A stretch of 64,000 nt of DNA from UBA5109 sp965661005 (GTDB lineage: Bacteria; Pseudomonadota; Gammaproteobacteria; Pseudomonadales; Pseudohongiellaceae): contig CBFICB010000009.1 of the NCBI GenBank assembly GCA_965661005.1, forward strand, positions 1-64,000. Direction: 5' to 3'. The stretch's first letter is position 1; each line of letters starts with the position of its first letter. Both the position numbers and the translations under genes were made by a program. Below the pieces are notes generated by a model. The model worked only from the letters and a program-made list of their open reading frames with translations. It had not been told where the DNA came from and made no database searches. Positions 50,790 through 60,448 of the stretch are shown piece by piece.

Positions 50790-52691
50790 TTAAAGAATAG
50801 ATTGTTCTTTTAAGACATTCATAACTCTGTCAATGCATTCATCCACATTGAGTTCGTGAGTAGGCAAAATCAGATTTGGATTTTCCCAATCTTCATAAGG
50901 GAATGAGATACCGGGCACCGTCCCAGTTTCCAAGTTTGCTTCAGCAGCATAGATACCGCTGGGGTCTCGCTGCTTGCAAACTTCCAAGGGCGGATTCAAG
51001 TAAACGACGATGCAGTTCTCTTCACCGATCACATCAATCATATGTTCTCTTGAATCTGCATTTGGCGCAACGAAGGCAGCACAGCAAATGAATCCAGAAT
51101 CATTTAGATATTTTGCAATATAGGAACTTCTTCGCAGGTTTTCAGCCCGACCGGCAGCGTCATGCGGAAGATCCTTGCTAATTCCGAGGCGCATACTCTT
51201 GCCGTCGAGGATAGTGCTGATTCGCCCCATGTCAAAAAGTCTTTTCTCCAGCGCGTGGGCAAGGGTAGATTTGCCTGAACCGGAGATTCCGACAAACATG
51301 ACGGTAACGGGTTTTTGTCCATACCTTGCAGCGCGATCCTCTTTAGTGACATGAATGGTTGAGCTTTCGGTCACTTTACGTTTTTTCTTGGTGGCTGTTT
51401 CTATCATCCCGGCACCAACCGTTACATTACTTAAGCGATCGATAATGATGAAGGCACCAGTAGTTGGGTTTTGGCTATAAGAGTCAAAATGAATGGTTTC
51501 AGAAAAATCCAAATCACATAACCCAATTTCATTAAGTTCAAGTGAAGGGGTAGGTTTGGTTTCAAGAGTGTTTACATCAATCTTATATTGTATGTTGGAA
51601 ATTTTTCCGCTGAATGCTCTGGAGGCCTGCTTAAATTCATACTCTTTACCCGCAAGCAGGGGTGTTTCATTCATCCAGACGATATTGGCGGAGAGTGAAT
51701 TACTGGAAGTCGGTAAATTATCGGAATGGACGATCATGTCGCCTCGGCTAATATCAATTTCATCCTCGAGAGTCAGTGTAATAGCCATGGGCATGTGAGC
51801 CATTTCAAGCTCTTCATCATAAGTCACAATAGATTTGATTTTGCTGCTTTTACCGGAAGGTAACGCAATAATTTCATCGCCTTTGCGTATAATGCCTGAG
51901 GAAATAGTGCCGCAATAACCTCTAAAATCCAGATTGGGTCGATTGACAAATTGCACAGGAAAACGAAAATCTTCAAAATTTCTGGCTGCTGAAAGTTTTA
52001 CATTTTCAAGCATCCACATCAGTGTTTCACCATCGTACCAGGGAGTCTGCTCACTGACATTGACCACGTTGTCCCCATTCAGTGCTGAGATGGGAATAAA
52101 ATATAAATCACCTGTATCCAGTTCACGCGTGAAATCAATATAATCCTGTTTTATTTTGTTGAAAACGTCTTCACTGAAATCCATTAAGTCCATTTTATTG
52201 ATGGCAACAATAATATGTTTTATTCCCAGTAGTGAGGCAATAAAGGTATGTCTACGGGTTTGGGTCTGAACTCCATGGCGAGCGTCAATAAGAATTATAG
52301 CCAACTCACATGTGGACGCCCCTGTTGCCATATTTCGAGTATATTGCTCATGACCAGGGGTGTCTGCGATGATAAATTTACGCTTTGCTGTAGAAAAATA
52401 GCGGTAGGCAACATCAATGGTAATACCTTGCTCACGTTCTGCTTGCAGACCGTCAACCAGCAGAGCCAGATCAAAGTCATCACCTGTTGTGCCGGATTTA
52501 ACACTGTCGGATTTAATGGCTTCCAATTGATCTTCATAGATCATTTTGGAATCATGTAACAAGCGCCCGATTAAAGTACTCTTGCCATCGTCAACGCTTC
52601 CGCAAGTTAACAAATGCAGCAGTTCTTTCCTTTCATGTTGAGCTAGATAGGCATCAATATCGGTGCTAATAAGGTCAGATTGATGAGACAT
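50790..52691 (-). CDS. cysNC: Sulfate adenylyltransferase subunit 1/APS kinase fusion
   Basis: A 633-residue bifunctional protein. The N-terminal two thirds is the CysN GTPase (GSVDDGKST, DTPGHEQYTRNM, NKMD), which drives ATP sulfurylase. The C-terminal third, from about residue 440, is the CysC APS kinase (FVGISGSGKSTLAHALE and the LRRSSYIAKYLNDSGF segment). Together with CysD it turns sulfate into PAPS. The ATG at 52691 (MSHQSD) follows AAGG; a longer reading overlaps cysD. The gene is 10 bp after cysD. Confidence 0.96.
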   Translation of the reverse strand: MSHQSDLISTDIDAYLAQHERKELLHLLTCGSVDDGKSTLIGRLLHDSKMIYEDQLEAIKSDSVKSGTTGDDFDLALLVDGLQAEREQGITIDVAYRYFSTAKRKFIIADTPGHEQYTRNMATGASTCELAIILIDARHGVQTQTRRHTFIASLLGIKHIIVAINKMDLMDFSEDVFNKIKQDYIDFTRELDTGDLYFIPISALNGDNVVNVSEQTPWYDGETLMWMLENVKLSAARNFEDFRFPVQFVNRPNLDFRGYCGTISSGIIRKGDEIIALPSGKSSKIKSIVTYDEELEMAHMPMAITLTLEDEIDISRGDMIVHSDNLPTSSNSLSANIVWMNETPLLAGKEYEFKQASRAFSGKISNIQYKIDVNTLETKPTPSLELNEIGLCDLDFSETIHFDSYSQNPTTGAFIIIDRLSNVTVGAGMIETATKKKRKVTESSTIHVTKEDRAARYGQKPVTVMFVGISGSGKSTLAHALEKRLFDMGRISTILDGKSMRLGISKDLPHDAAGRAENLRRSSYIAKYLNDSGFICCAAFVAPNADSREHMIDVIGEENCIVVYLNPPLEVCKQRDPSGIYAAEANLETGTVPGISFPYEDWENPNLILPTHELNVDECIDRVMNVLKEQSIL

Positions 52692-52701
52692 AGGTTGGGC
52701 C

Positions 52702-53610
52702 TTAAAAATATCCTTCGCGTTTTTTCTTTTCCATAGAACCAGACTGATCGCTGTCAATTAAACGTCCCTGACGTTCGGAGGTTGTAGCCAGCAGCATCTC
52801 CTGAATGATCTCTGGCAGTGTGCTGGCTGCAGACTCAACCGCTCCAGTTAAGGGATAGCAACCGAGAGTTCGAAAACGAACGGTTTTCGTGGTGGCCGTT
52901 TTTTTCAATTCTTCAGGGATACGATCATCGTTAACCATGATGTCAACGCCTTCATAATTAACAACGGGGCGTTCTTTGCCAAAATATAGTGAGGGTATGG
53001 GTACGTCATTTAGGTGTATATATTGCCAAATATCTAATTCTGTCCAGTTGGAAAGCGGAAAGACCCTGATACTTTCTCCCTTATTCACTTTGCCGTTATA
53101 TATATTCCAAAGTTCCGGGCGCTGATTTTTTGGATCCCAGCGATGGTTTTTATCACGAAAAGAATAAACCCTTTCTTTAGCACGCGACTTTTCTTCATCA
53201 CGACGTGCTCCACCAAAGGCAGCATCAAATTTATATTTGTCTAAAGCCTGTTTTAGCGCCTGAGTTTTCATAATGTCAGTATGTTTGTGACTGCCATGAG
53301 TGAAAGGACTGACTCCGGCTTTTACGCCTTCCTGATTTGTGTATACCAGTAGGTCCAAGCCAAGGTTTTTGGCTAATGAGTCTCTAAACTCAATCATCTC
53401 CTTGAATTTCCAGGTGGTGTCAACATGAAGCAAAGGGAAAGGTAGTTTGCCTGGATAGAAAGCTTTCAATGCCAGGTGCAGCATAACCGCAGAATCCTTG
53501 CCGACAGAATACAGCATGACAGGATTATCAAATTCTGCAGCCACTTCACGAATTATATGGATACTTTCTGCTTCAAGTTGTTTGAGGTGCGTAAGTCGAT
53601 AATCGGTCAT
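52702..53610 (-). CDS. cysD: Sulfate adenylyltransferase subunit 2
   Basis: A 302-residue PP-loop ATP sulfurylase subunit, the same length as E. coli CysD when started at the ATG at 53610 (MTDYRLTHLKQLE). The PP-loop is YSVGKDSAVMLHLA; further conserved parts are DTTWKFKEM, GGARRDEEKSRAKER and the C-terminal GCYPLTGAVES. It heads the cysD-cysNC assimilatory sulfate unit. PAPS reductase genes are not in this window. Confidence 0.97.
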   Translation of the reverse strand: MTDYRLTHLKQLEAESIHIIREVAAEFDNPVMLYSVGKDSAVMLHLALKAFYPGKLPFPLLHVDTTWKFKEMIEFRDSLAKNLGLDLLVYTNQEGVKAGVSPFTHGSHKHTDIMKTQALKQALDKYKFDAAFGGARRDEEKSRAKERVYSFRDKNHRWDPKNQRPELWNIYNGKVNKGESIRVFPLSNWTELDIWQYIHLNDVPIPSLYFGKERPVVNYEGVDIMVNDDRIPEELKKTATTKTVRFRTLGCYPLTGAVESAASTLPEIIQEMLLATTSERQGRLIDSDQSGSMEKKKREGYF

Positions 53611-53703
53611 AGTAAACAACTAAAATAAGTTAAATTTTGATAATTGCCCAGTAAATTGGGCGCAGATTGTATAGCAAGCAGCGGGAAAACCCAAGGTAAT
53701 GGC

Positions 53704-54162
53704 TTATGATGTTTCAGGGTTTTCCTTTTTGTGAAGCCCGTAATCTGCCGCAAGCCCACCTTTTTGTTCGGGACTGACTTTAATTGCATAATCACGAGGA
53801 GGAAATAGGTCATCCATTTGCTCATTTAGATTACTGCGAGTATCTGAGCCGAGGAGGTCAGAGCTTTGTTTAGTCAAGGCCAACTGTTTGGTGATATCTT
53901 CCGGGCAAAGAATGTCAGCATCTCGAGCCAAGCCTTCATAGACATCACGATAACTTTGGGTGAGCTTGTTGACTAGCTGGGCAGTGCTTTCAAAGTGAGA
54001 ATATACACTCTGTTGGTAATCATTATGCTTTTCATTTAATTTATCTAACTCGTCAGTTAGATTTTTCACTTTTGCCGCATCAGATAAAAACTGTTTAAAA
54101 ATTAATGCACCAGCAACAAGGCCAACGACAAAACTTAATATTCCAACTAGCCATATCCCCAT
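53704..54162 (-). CDS. zapG: ZapG/YhcB-family envelope-division protein (DUF1043)
   Basis: A 152-residue protein with one N-terminal membrane helix (about 4-22, GILSFVVGLVAGALIF), a long helical/coiled segment (25-90) and a DUF1043-like region with a low-complexity tail. YhcB of E. coli links cell envelope growth and division. It is divergent from zapE, as in other gammaproteobacteria, where both lie near rplM-rpsI. Confidence 0.88.
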   Translation of the reverse strand: MGIWLVGILSFVVGLVAGALIFKQFLSDAAKVKNLTDELDKLNEKHNDYQQSVYSHFESTAQLVNKLTQSYRDVYEGLARDADILCPEDITKQLALTKQSSDLLGSDTRSNLNEQMDDLFPPRDYAIKVSPEQKGGLAADYGLHKKENPETS

Positions 54163-54309
54163 TAGCGTACCTTTTAAACTTATTACCTAATTATTTGCAA
54201 ACTGAGGTCTAATTATACCTATAATTACTTTTTTAATCTCCATCTTTGTCCCATTGAAATTTCGAGGCTGCTAAACATTACGAGTCAATCTAACAATCTC
54301 ACTACCCCC

Positions 54310-55395
54310 ATGCAGCGTTATCAACAAGATTTGGCTCAGGGCAATTTATTACCTGATACAGCTCAGCTTACGGCAGTTGAACACTTGCAGAAGGTCTTTG
54401 AGGCTTTAAAGGAAAATCGCAGCAAAGCGGCTCAAATGTCATTTCTGAAAAGATTCTTTTTAGGGCGGGTTTCTCCTGTTAAAGGCTTGTACTTTTGGGG
54501 AGGGGTTGGCCGTGGTAAAACGTATTTAATGGATTTGTTTTACCAATGCCTGCCTGCTGAGCGTAAAATGCGCATGCACTTTCATCGTTTTATGCTCATG
54601 GTCAATAAACGACTCAACGCCAATGAGAGTACTAAAAATCCCCTAGAATCGGTTGCCTCAGATATAGCCAAAGAGGTTGATGTTATTTGTTTTGACGAGT
54701 TTTTTGTAAACGACATAGGAGACGCCATGATATTAGGGGGCCTACTGGAAACTCTTTTTAATTCAGGCGTGACCCTAATAGCCACTTCCAATATAGAGCC
54801 AGGCCATTTGTATGAAAATGGCTTGCAGCGTCGAAATTTTTTAGCTGCGATCAAATTATTAGAGCAGCATACTAAGGTAGTGAATGTTGATGGCGGAATA
54901 GACTATCGTTTGCGTAGTCTAGAGCAGGCTGAAATTTATCATAGCCCTCTTGGAGAAGAGGCCGAAGCTCTTATGCTTGCAAGTTTTAATCGTTTAAGTG
55001 CTGGATTGAACACTATGGCAGACTGCACAATTGAAATTCAGGGGCGTGAAATTTCATGCCGTTTTAGAGCAGAGGATCTCGTCTGGTTTGATTTTGAAGG
55101 TATCTGTGGTGGGCCACGCAGTCCAGCAGATTATATTGAGATAGCCCAGCTTTTTCATACAGTCTTAATCAGTAATGTGCCGCAACTGGATGCCAGTAGT
55201 GATGATAAAGCGAGACGTTTCATAAGTTTGGTGGATGAATTTTATGATCACAAGGTGAAGCTCATTATCTCTGCAGAAGTCAAATTAGATAATATTTACC
55301 AGGGACGGGAGTTAAAGTTCGTGTTTGAGAGGGCTAAAAGCCGTTTACTGGAGATGCAATCACATGAATACCTCGCATTGGAGCATACTCCATAA
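54310..55395 (+). CDS. zapE: Cell division ATPase ZapE
   Basis: A 361-residue AFG1-family P-loop ATPase. Walker A is WGGVGRGKTYLMDLF, followed by MRMHFHRFM. Walker B is DVICFDEFFVNDIGDA, and the sensor region is TLIATSNIEPGHLYENGLQR. In E. coli ZapE acts at the Z ring under stress. The ATG at 54310 has no clear ribosome site; the frame stays open upstream, with only rare codons such as ATT/CTG available, so the exact start is uncertain. The TTPMQRYQQDL context suggests the true start is within about 15 codons. Confidence 0.95.
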   Translation: MQRYQQDLAQGNLLPDTAQLTAVEHLQKVFEALKENRSKAAQMSFLKRFFLGRVSPVKGLYFWGGVGRGKTYLMDLFYQCLPAERKMRMHFHRFMLMVNKRLNANESTKNPLESVASDIAKEVDVICFDEFFVNDIGDAMILGGLLETLFNSGVTLIATSNIEPGHLYENGLQRRNFLAAIKLLEQHTKVVNVDGGIDYRLRSLEQAEIYHSPLGEEAEALMLASFNRLSAGLNTMADCTIEIQGREISCRFRAEDLVWFDFEGICGGPRSPADYIEIAQLFHTVLISNVPQLDASSDDKARRFISLVDEFYDHKVKLIISAEVKLDNIYQGRELKFVFERAKSRLLEMQSHEYLALEHTP

Positions 55396-55540
55396 AAACC
55401 CTTAATTCGTCCGGATAGGCTGGCCTTTTACTTTGCCAGTTTGTGACTTGTAGAAGTGGCGTTATTTTGGCCTCCAACACCTTGATTTTAGTGCTGTTTA
55501 AAGAAGTATTTGATTATTCGATAAAAACAGCCAAGAAACC

Positions 55541-55569
55541 TTGAATATCCACCGCACCATCTGTAGAAT
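55541..55569 (+). promoter_or_regulatory. Sigma-70-type promoter for rplM-rpsI
   Basis: TTGAAT (55541-55546) and TAGAAT (55564-55569) with an exact 17-bp spacer, leaving a leader of about 70 nt before the rplM ATG at 55648. A leader of this length could hold an L13 autoregulatory site, but none was recognised. Confidence 0.6.
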
Positions 55570-55647
55570 TCGCGCTCCATTTGTGGCTTTGCTAGTTAAG
55601 AGCCCAAAACCAGAATTGAAAAACCAGAAATACAAGTAGATAAAAAA

Positions 55648-56079
55648 ATGAGAACTATTTCAGCAAATAAAGAAACTGCACAGAATGACTGGGTGCTGAT
55701 TAATGCCGAAGGCCTTACTTTAGGTCGTATGTCAGCAGAGATAGCACATAGGCTGCGTGGTAAGCATAAAGCCGAATATACTGCCCATGTTGATACCGGC
55801 GATTACATCGTTGTTGTTAATGCTGAGAAAGTCAAAGTAACTGGCAACAAGTCGACTGATAAAATGTATTATCGGCATTCCGGTTTTCCAGGAGGCTTAA
55901 AGTCTCGTTCTTTTAATGAAATGATCGAAAAGAACCCTGAAGAAGTTATTCGCTTAGCTGTTAAAGGTATGTTGCCGAATACGCCTTTGGGCAGAGAAAT
56001 GTTCCGAAAATTAAAAGTTTATGCTGGTAATGAGCATCCTCATACTGCTCAGCAACCCGCTCAATTGAATTTACAATAG
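55648..56079 (+). CDS. rplM: 50S ribosomal protein L13
   Basis: A 143-residue L13 (142 in E. coli). Recognisable are the DWVLINAEGLTLGRMSAEIA opening, LRGKHKAEYTAHVDTGDYI, and the C-terminal GMLPNTPLGREMFRKLKVY. It is an early 50S assembly protein, in operon with rpsI 11 bp downstream. Confidence 0.98.
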   Translation: MRTISANKETAQNDWVLINAEGLTLGRMSAEIAHRLRGKHKAEYTAHVDTGDYIVVVNAEKVKVTGNKSTDKMYYRHSGFPGGLKSRSFNEMIEKNPEEVIRLAVKGMLPNTPLGREMFRKLKVYAGNEHPHTAQQPAQLNLQ

Positions 56080-56090
56080 GTAAATAAAGC

Positions 56091-56483
56091 ATGGCTGATA
56101 CACAATATTACGGTACTGGGCGTCGTAAAACTTCGACAGCTCGAGTTTTTTTAACGCCAGGTAGCGGCAATATCTCTATTAACAAAAGAAGCCTGGATTC
56201 TTATTTTGGCCGTGAAGTAGCTCGCATGATTGTGCGCCAACCCTTGGAACTTCTAGAAGTTTCAGATAAGTTTGATATAAATGTCAGTGTTGTTGGCGGT
56301 GGTAGTTTTGGTCAGGCTGGAGCGATAAGACATGGTATTACTCGTGCTTTAATGCAATATGATGAGGAAAATAGAACGCCTCTTCGTAAAGCAGGTTTTG
56401 TTACACGAGACTCTCGTGAAGTCGAACGTAAAAAGGTTGGTTTACGCAAAGCTCGTAAGAGACCACAATTCTCAAAACGTTAA
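56091..56483 (+). CDS. rpsI: 30S ribosomal protein S9
   Basis: A 130-residue S9, the same length as in E. coli. It opens with YYGTGRRKTSTARV and ends with the basic KKVGLRKARKRPQFSKR tail, whose terminal Lys-Arg reaches the P-site tRNA. It follows rplM and ends in a terminator. Confidence 0.98.
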   Translation: MADTQYYGTGRRKTSTARVFLTPGSGNISINKRSLDSYFGREVARMIVRQPLELLEVSDKFDINVSVVGGGSFGQAGAIRHGITRALMQYDEENRTPLRKAGFVTRDSREVERKKVGLRKARKRPQFSKR

Positions 56484-56503
56484 TATTTTTTTTAATTTTT
56501 ATA

Positions 56504-56540
56504 AAACGCCGGAACACCCATTGTTTCGGCGTTTTTTTTT
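56504..56540 (+). terminator. Rho-independent terminator after rpsI
   Basis: AAACGCCG (56504-56511) pairs with CGGCGTTT (56527-56534), extended inward by GAAC/GTTT, then a T-run. It separates the ribosomal operon from petA. Confidence 0.88.
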
Positions 56541-56688
56541 GTAAGTAAAAATTTAATAATTTCATAAAGCGGGCGTTTTCACCTTGAAAAAACAGGTGTT
56601 TTTTAGTAGCATTCGCGCAGTTTTCGACCCTGCCTATTTGGTGGCGTCTTTATATCCTTTCAAGCGTTTCCAATAGGAGAGTTTCATT

Positions 56689-57288
56689 GTGAATGGCGGT
56701 TCTAAGAGCAATAATCGCAGGCGTTTTTTAATTGGGAGTACTTCAGTTGTCGGGGCGGCCGGAGCCGTCGGAGCTGCTGTACCTTTCGTAGGATCTTGGA
56801 ACCCCAGTGCTAGAGCACTTGCAGCGGGCGCTCCAATCACTATTGATATCAGCAGACTCGAGCCTGGTGAGTTATTAGGCCCTATGCCAGCCTGGCGTGG
56901 ACAGCCTATCTTTGTGTTACGCAGAGACGAAGAGGCCCTTAGTAATCTGGATAACTTTACAGACCATCTTTCAGATCCGGAATCTGAAAGTGATCAGCAA
57001 CCTGAATATGCTCAGAATTCTTATCGTTCAATCCGCCCTGAAGTTGGGATATATGTGGGTCTTTGCACCCATTTGGGTTGCTCTCCGCAAATTAATACTC
57101 AAGTAACAGCACAAGAGTTTGATCCAGACTGGAAAGGGGGTTTTTTCTGCCCTTGCCACGGTTCAATGTTTGATCTGGCTGGCCGCGTATATAGTGGCGT
57201 GCCTGCTCCGGATAACCTCGTAGTTCCTCCTCACTCTTATGAGACTGATAATGTCATTGTAATAGGTGTAGATGGAGGTAATTCATAA
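56689..57288 (+). CDS. petA: Ubiquinol-cytochrome c reductase Rieske subunit
   Basis: A 199-residue Rieske protein of the bc1 complex. A Tat-type N-terminus (NRRRFLIGS) and hydrophobic helix (about 20-35) anchor it. The cluster-binding boxes are CTHLGC and CPCHGS, with the usual proline loop after them (GVPAPDNL). The start is GTG at 56689 with AGGAG upstream. Its final base overlaps the ATG of the cytochrome b/c1 gene (57288). It carries electrons from ubiquinol at the Qo site to cytochrome c1. Confidence 0.97.
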   Translation: MNGGSKSNNRRRFLIGSTSVVGAAGAVGAAVPFVGSWNPSARALAAGAPITIDISRLEPGELLGPMPAWRGQPIFVLRRDEEALSNLDNFTDHLSDPESESDQQPEYAQNSYRSIRPEVGIYVGLCTHLGCSPQINTQVTAQEFDPDWKGGFFCPCHGSMFDLAGRVYSGVPAPDNLVVPPHSYETDNVIVIGVDGGNS

Positions 57289-59300
57289 TGAGTGAAGAAA
57301 TGACAAACAGCACTGAAGCGACTCCAGCCGAGAAAAATGGCTTTATGGCCTGGATAGATGCCCGTCTTCCGGTAACTCAGGCATTCGAAAAGCATATGTC
57401 AAAATATTATGCACCAAAGAATTTTAACTTTTGGTACATTTTCGGCGCACTTTCGCTAGTTGTTCTGGTTAATCAATTGTTGACTGGTATCTGGTTAACG
57501 ATGAATTATGTCCCTAGTTCAGATGGAGCCTTCGCTTCAGTTGAATATATTATGCGTGACGTGGACTATGGTTGGATATTGCGTTATCTACATTCCACTG
57601 GCGCCTCTGCATTTTTTGTGGTTGTTTATCTACACATGTTCCGTGGCCTGATGTACGGTTCATACCAAAAACCCAGAGAATTAATTTGGATTTTTGGCAT
57701 GACCATTTATCTCATTTTAATGGCGGAAGGCTTTATGGGTTATGTACTGCCTTGGGGGCAGATGTCCTATTGGGGCGCGAATGTAATTGTTTCTCTAGCG
57801 GGGGCAATTCCTTTTGTGGGTGAAGACTTGATGGTATGGATTCAGGGTGATTACCTCATCTCAGGTGCTACACTCAATCGCTTCTTTGCCCTTCATGTTA
57901 TTGCTTTGCCACTGGTTCTGGTTGGCTTAGTAGTACTACACCTGCTGGCCTTGCATGAAGTTGGTTCAAATAATCCTGATGGCATTGAAATAAAGCTCAA
58001 CAAAGACGCCAATGGCGTTCCTCTTGATGGAATTGCTTTCCACCCTTATTACACAGTGCACGATTTGGTTGGAATCGTGGTCTTCCTTTTCGTGTTTTCC
58101 TTTGTCATTTTCTTTATGCCGGAAATGGGTGGCTACTTTCTTGAGTACGCTAATTTTGAGCAGGCGAATAATCTAAAAACACCAGAGCATATTGCGCCCG
58201 TCTGGTACTTCACGCCTTTTTATTCAATGCTGCGTGCCGTCACTTACCCTTTGTTTGGTATTGATGCCAAATTCTGGGGTTTAGTTGTTATGGCCGGTGC
58301 AATCGCTATTCTTTTCGTGATGCCTTGGCTTGATAGAAGTCCGGTAAAATCGATGCGATATAAAGGGATGTATAGCCGAATAGCCTTGTTGGCTTTCGTC
58401 ATTAGTTTCGTAATTTTGGGCGTACTAGGCACTCAAATTGCAACTGGTCCTAGAACGGCATTGGCACAATTATGCACAGTGATTTACTTTGCTTATTTCC
58501 TTGCCATGCCTTGGTATACTCGAATTGAGAAAACGACTACTCCTCCAGAGCGGGTCACAGGTCGTTTTATCAGCATTCCGCAAATACTGCTTGTGCTGGC
58601 TATTCTGATTGTTTTTATCGCTGTTCCTTTGAACGCTGTTGCAGCAGAAGCAGAGGTTGACCTAGAGCATGTTGAGATGGATCTGGAAGATACCGCTTCA
58701 TTGCAATCCGGTTTACAGACTTTTGTTAACTACTGTCTGGGCTGTCATTCAGCACAATATTCAAGATACCAGCGTGTTGCTACTGATTTAAATATTCCAG
58801 AAGACATCATGATGGAAAATATTATTTTTGATCCTGAAACTGATATTGGTAGCTTAATGGTAAGCTCGATGCCGGATACTGCTGAAAACTGGTTTGGTAT
58901 TTCGCCTCCGGATTTGACATTAGTCGCTAGAGTGCGGAACCCGGATTGGCTTTATGGATATCTAAAAGGATTTTATCTCGATTCGTCCCGGCCTTTTGGA
59001 GTAAATAACAGAGTATTTGCTAATGTTGGTATGCCTAACGTTTTGCAAGAATTGCAGGGAGATCAAACTTGCGATCCTGAGCATTGCGAGGAATTGCACC
59101 ATGTGGCAGGCACCGGTAGCCTGAGTGAAGAAGAGTTTGATGAAGTTGTTTACGACCTGGTGAACTTTCTCTATTACATGGGTGAACCATCAAGACTAGA
59201 CCGTGAAAGAATTGGCGGTTTTGTCCTCCTATTTCTAGCTTTCCTGTTTGTGCCAGTATTTATGCTGAGCCGGGAATACTGGAAAGATATAGAACATTAA
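57288..59300 (+). CDS. Fused cytochrome b / cytochrome c1 of the bc1 complex
   Basis: One 670-residue open frame carries both petB and petC. Residues 1 to about 420 are cytochrome b: heme-ligand His102/His116 and His203/His218, GSNNPDG, and the Qo-site motif as PVWY. Residues 424-452 look like a signal peptide (IPQILLVLAILIVFIAVPL, AxA-like end NAVAAEA). They lead into cytochrome c1 with heme motif CLGCH (483-487), PPDLTLVARVR, a candidate axial Met in VGMPNV, and a C-terminal anchor helix. In most gammaproteobacteria these are separate genes. In Bradyrhizobium a similar fbcH product is cleaved after translation; the same is inferred here. Confidence 0.95.
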   Translation: MSEEMTNSTEATPAEKNGFMAWIDARLPVTQAFEKHMSKYYAPKNFNFWYIFGALSLVVLVNQLLTGIWLTMNYVPSSDGAFASVEYIMRDVDYGWILRYLHSTGASAFFVVVYLHMFRGLMYGSYQKPRELIWIFGMTIYLILMAEGFMGYVLPWGQMSYWGANVIVSLAGAIPFVGEDLMVWIQGDYLISGATLNRFFALHVIALPLVLVGLVVLHLLALHEVGSNNPDGIEIKLNKDANGVPLDGIAFHPYYTVHDLVGIVVFLFVFSFVIFFMPEMGGYFLEYANFEQANNLKTPEHIAPVWYFTPFYSMLRAVTYPLFGIDAKFWGLVVMAGAIAILFVMPWLDRSPVKSMRYKGMYSRIALLAFVISFVILGVLGTQIATGPRTALAQLCTVIYFAYFLAMPWYTRIEKTTTPPERVTGRFISIPQILLVLAILIVFIAVPLNAVAAEAEVDLEHVEMDLEDTASLQSGLQTFVNYCLGCHSAQYSRYQRVATDLNIPEDIMMENIIFDPETDIGSLMVSSMPDTAENWFGISPPDLTLVARVRNPDWLYGYLKGFYLDSSRPFGVNNRVFANVGMPNVLQELQGDQTCDPEHCEELHHVAGTGSLSEEEFDEVVYDLVNFLYYMGEPSRLDRERIGGFVLLFLAFLFVPVFMLSREYWKDIEH

Positions 59301-59327
59301 CAGAACCCAAAAACTAAGAGGCTTAAT

Positions 59328-59966
59328 ATGGGAGTTGTAACTAAACGCTCTTCAATGTTGTTTTATTCAGATGGCTCCAGTCAATACAGCCACCGTGTAC
59401 GAATTGTTTTGGCTGAAAAGGGCGTTACAGTTGATGTTGTTGATGTTGATATCCATGACAAACCGGAAGATTTAGCTGATCTTAATCCATATAACAGTCT
59501 GCCAACACTGGTTGACCGTGATCTTGTTTTATATGAGCCAAACATCATGATGGAGTACTTGGACGAACGATTTCCTCATCCTCCTTTATTTCCGGTGTAC
59601 CCGGTTGCCCGTGCTCAAAGTCGACTTTGGATGCATCGTATTGAAAAGGACTGGTGTGCCTTAGTTGATATCTTGCAGGCAGAAACTGCTCCCGAAAAAG
59701 AGCTGGAAGCAGCTCGCAAAGAATTACGTGAGAATCTGGTTTCTATCGCACCGATTTTTGCTGAAAAGCCTTTCTTTATGAGTGATGAGTTCACTATCGT
59801 TGATTGCTGCGTATTACCAATTCTCTGGCGTTTGCCTGAATTGGGTATTAAGCTACCCGAAACTAAAGCAACAAAAGCATTGCTAGAATACCGTCAGCGC
59901 CTGTTTGAGCGTGAGTCTGTACAGGAATCCCTGTCTGAACAAGAGAAGGAAATGACAGGCGTGTAA
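59328..59966 (+). CDS. sspA: Stringent starvation protein A
   Basis: A 212-residue GST-fold protein that binds RNA polymerase in stress. Conserved parts are MLFYSDGSSQYSHRVRIVL, NPYNSLPTLVDRDL and the acidic-loop EYLDERFPHPPL; the catalytic residues of true glutathione transferases are lacking, as in SspA. It follows the bc1 genes by 27 bp and precedes sspB, the usual gammaproteobacterial arrangement. Confidence 0.97.
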   Translation: MGVVTKRSSMLFYSDGSSQYSHRVRIVLAEKGVTVDVVDVDIHDKPEDLADLNPYNSLPTLVDRDLVLYEPNIMMEYLDERFPHPPLFPVYPVARAQSRLWMHRIEKDWCALVDILQAETAPEKELEAARKELRENLVSIAPIFAEKPFFMSDEFTIVDCCVLPILWRLPELGIKLPETKATKALLEYRQRLFERESVQESLSEQEKEMTGV

Positions 59967-60008
59967 AACAGCTCTTGTAATGCTCTTATTATTAGGAGGT
60001 AAATAAAT

Positions 60009-60446
60009 ATGACAATGACGTCTCATCGTCCCTATATGATAAGAGCCTTGCATGAATGGATTCTTGATAATAATTTCACTCCTTATATTCTGGTAAATGC
60101 TTTTGTTAAAGGCGTTGAAGTCCCTCAGGACTATGTGAAAGACGATCAGATTGTCCTTAATATATCTCCTCAGGCAATTAAAACCCTTAACATCAGTAAT
60201 ACTGCTATTGAATTTGAAGGCCGCTTTGGCGGAATTCCGACCAAGGTCTATGCTCCGATTAATGCCATCGTAAGTATTTATGCCAGAGAAAATGGGCAAG
60301 GTATGATGTTTGAATCGGATGACCCGATGCCAGAACCGCCAGCGCCTATTAGCGGAGTAAGCGGTTCATCGGGAGGAAATGATGCCAGCAAAAGCAAAGA
60401 CGGCAAAGGCAAAGGTAAGAAACCATCTTTGCGAGTAGTGAAATAA
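60009..60446 (+). CDS. sspB: ClpXP adaptor protein SspB
   Basis: A 145-residue adaptor that delivers ssrA-tagged proteins to ClpXP. The substrate-binding domain (about 1-110, with RPYMIRALHEWILDNN and FGGIPTKVYAPINAI) is followed by a flexible Gly/Ser/Lys-rich linker. The ClpX-binding tail is PSLRVVK. A strong AGGAGGT precedes the ATG. It converges on dolP with a 2-bp gap. Confidence 0.96.
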   Translation: MTMTSHRPYMIRALHEWILDNNFTPYILVNAFVKGVEVPQDYVKDDQIVLNISPQAIKTLNISNTAIEFEGRFGGIPTKVYAPINAIVSIYARENGQGMMFESDDPMPEPPAPISGVSGSSGGNDASKSKDGKGKGKKPSLRVVK

Positions 60447-60448
60447 AA

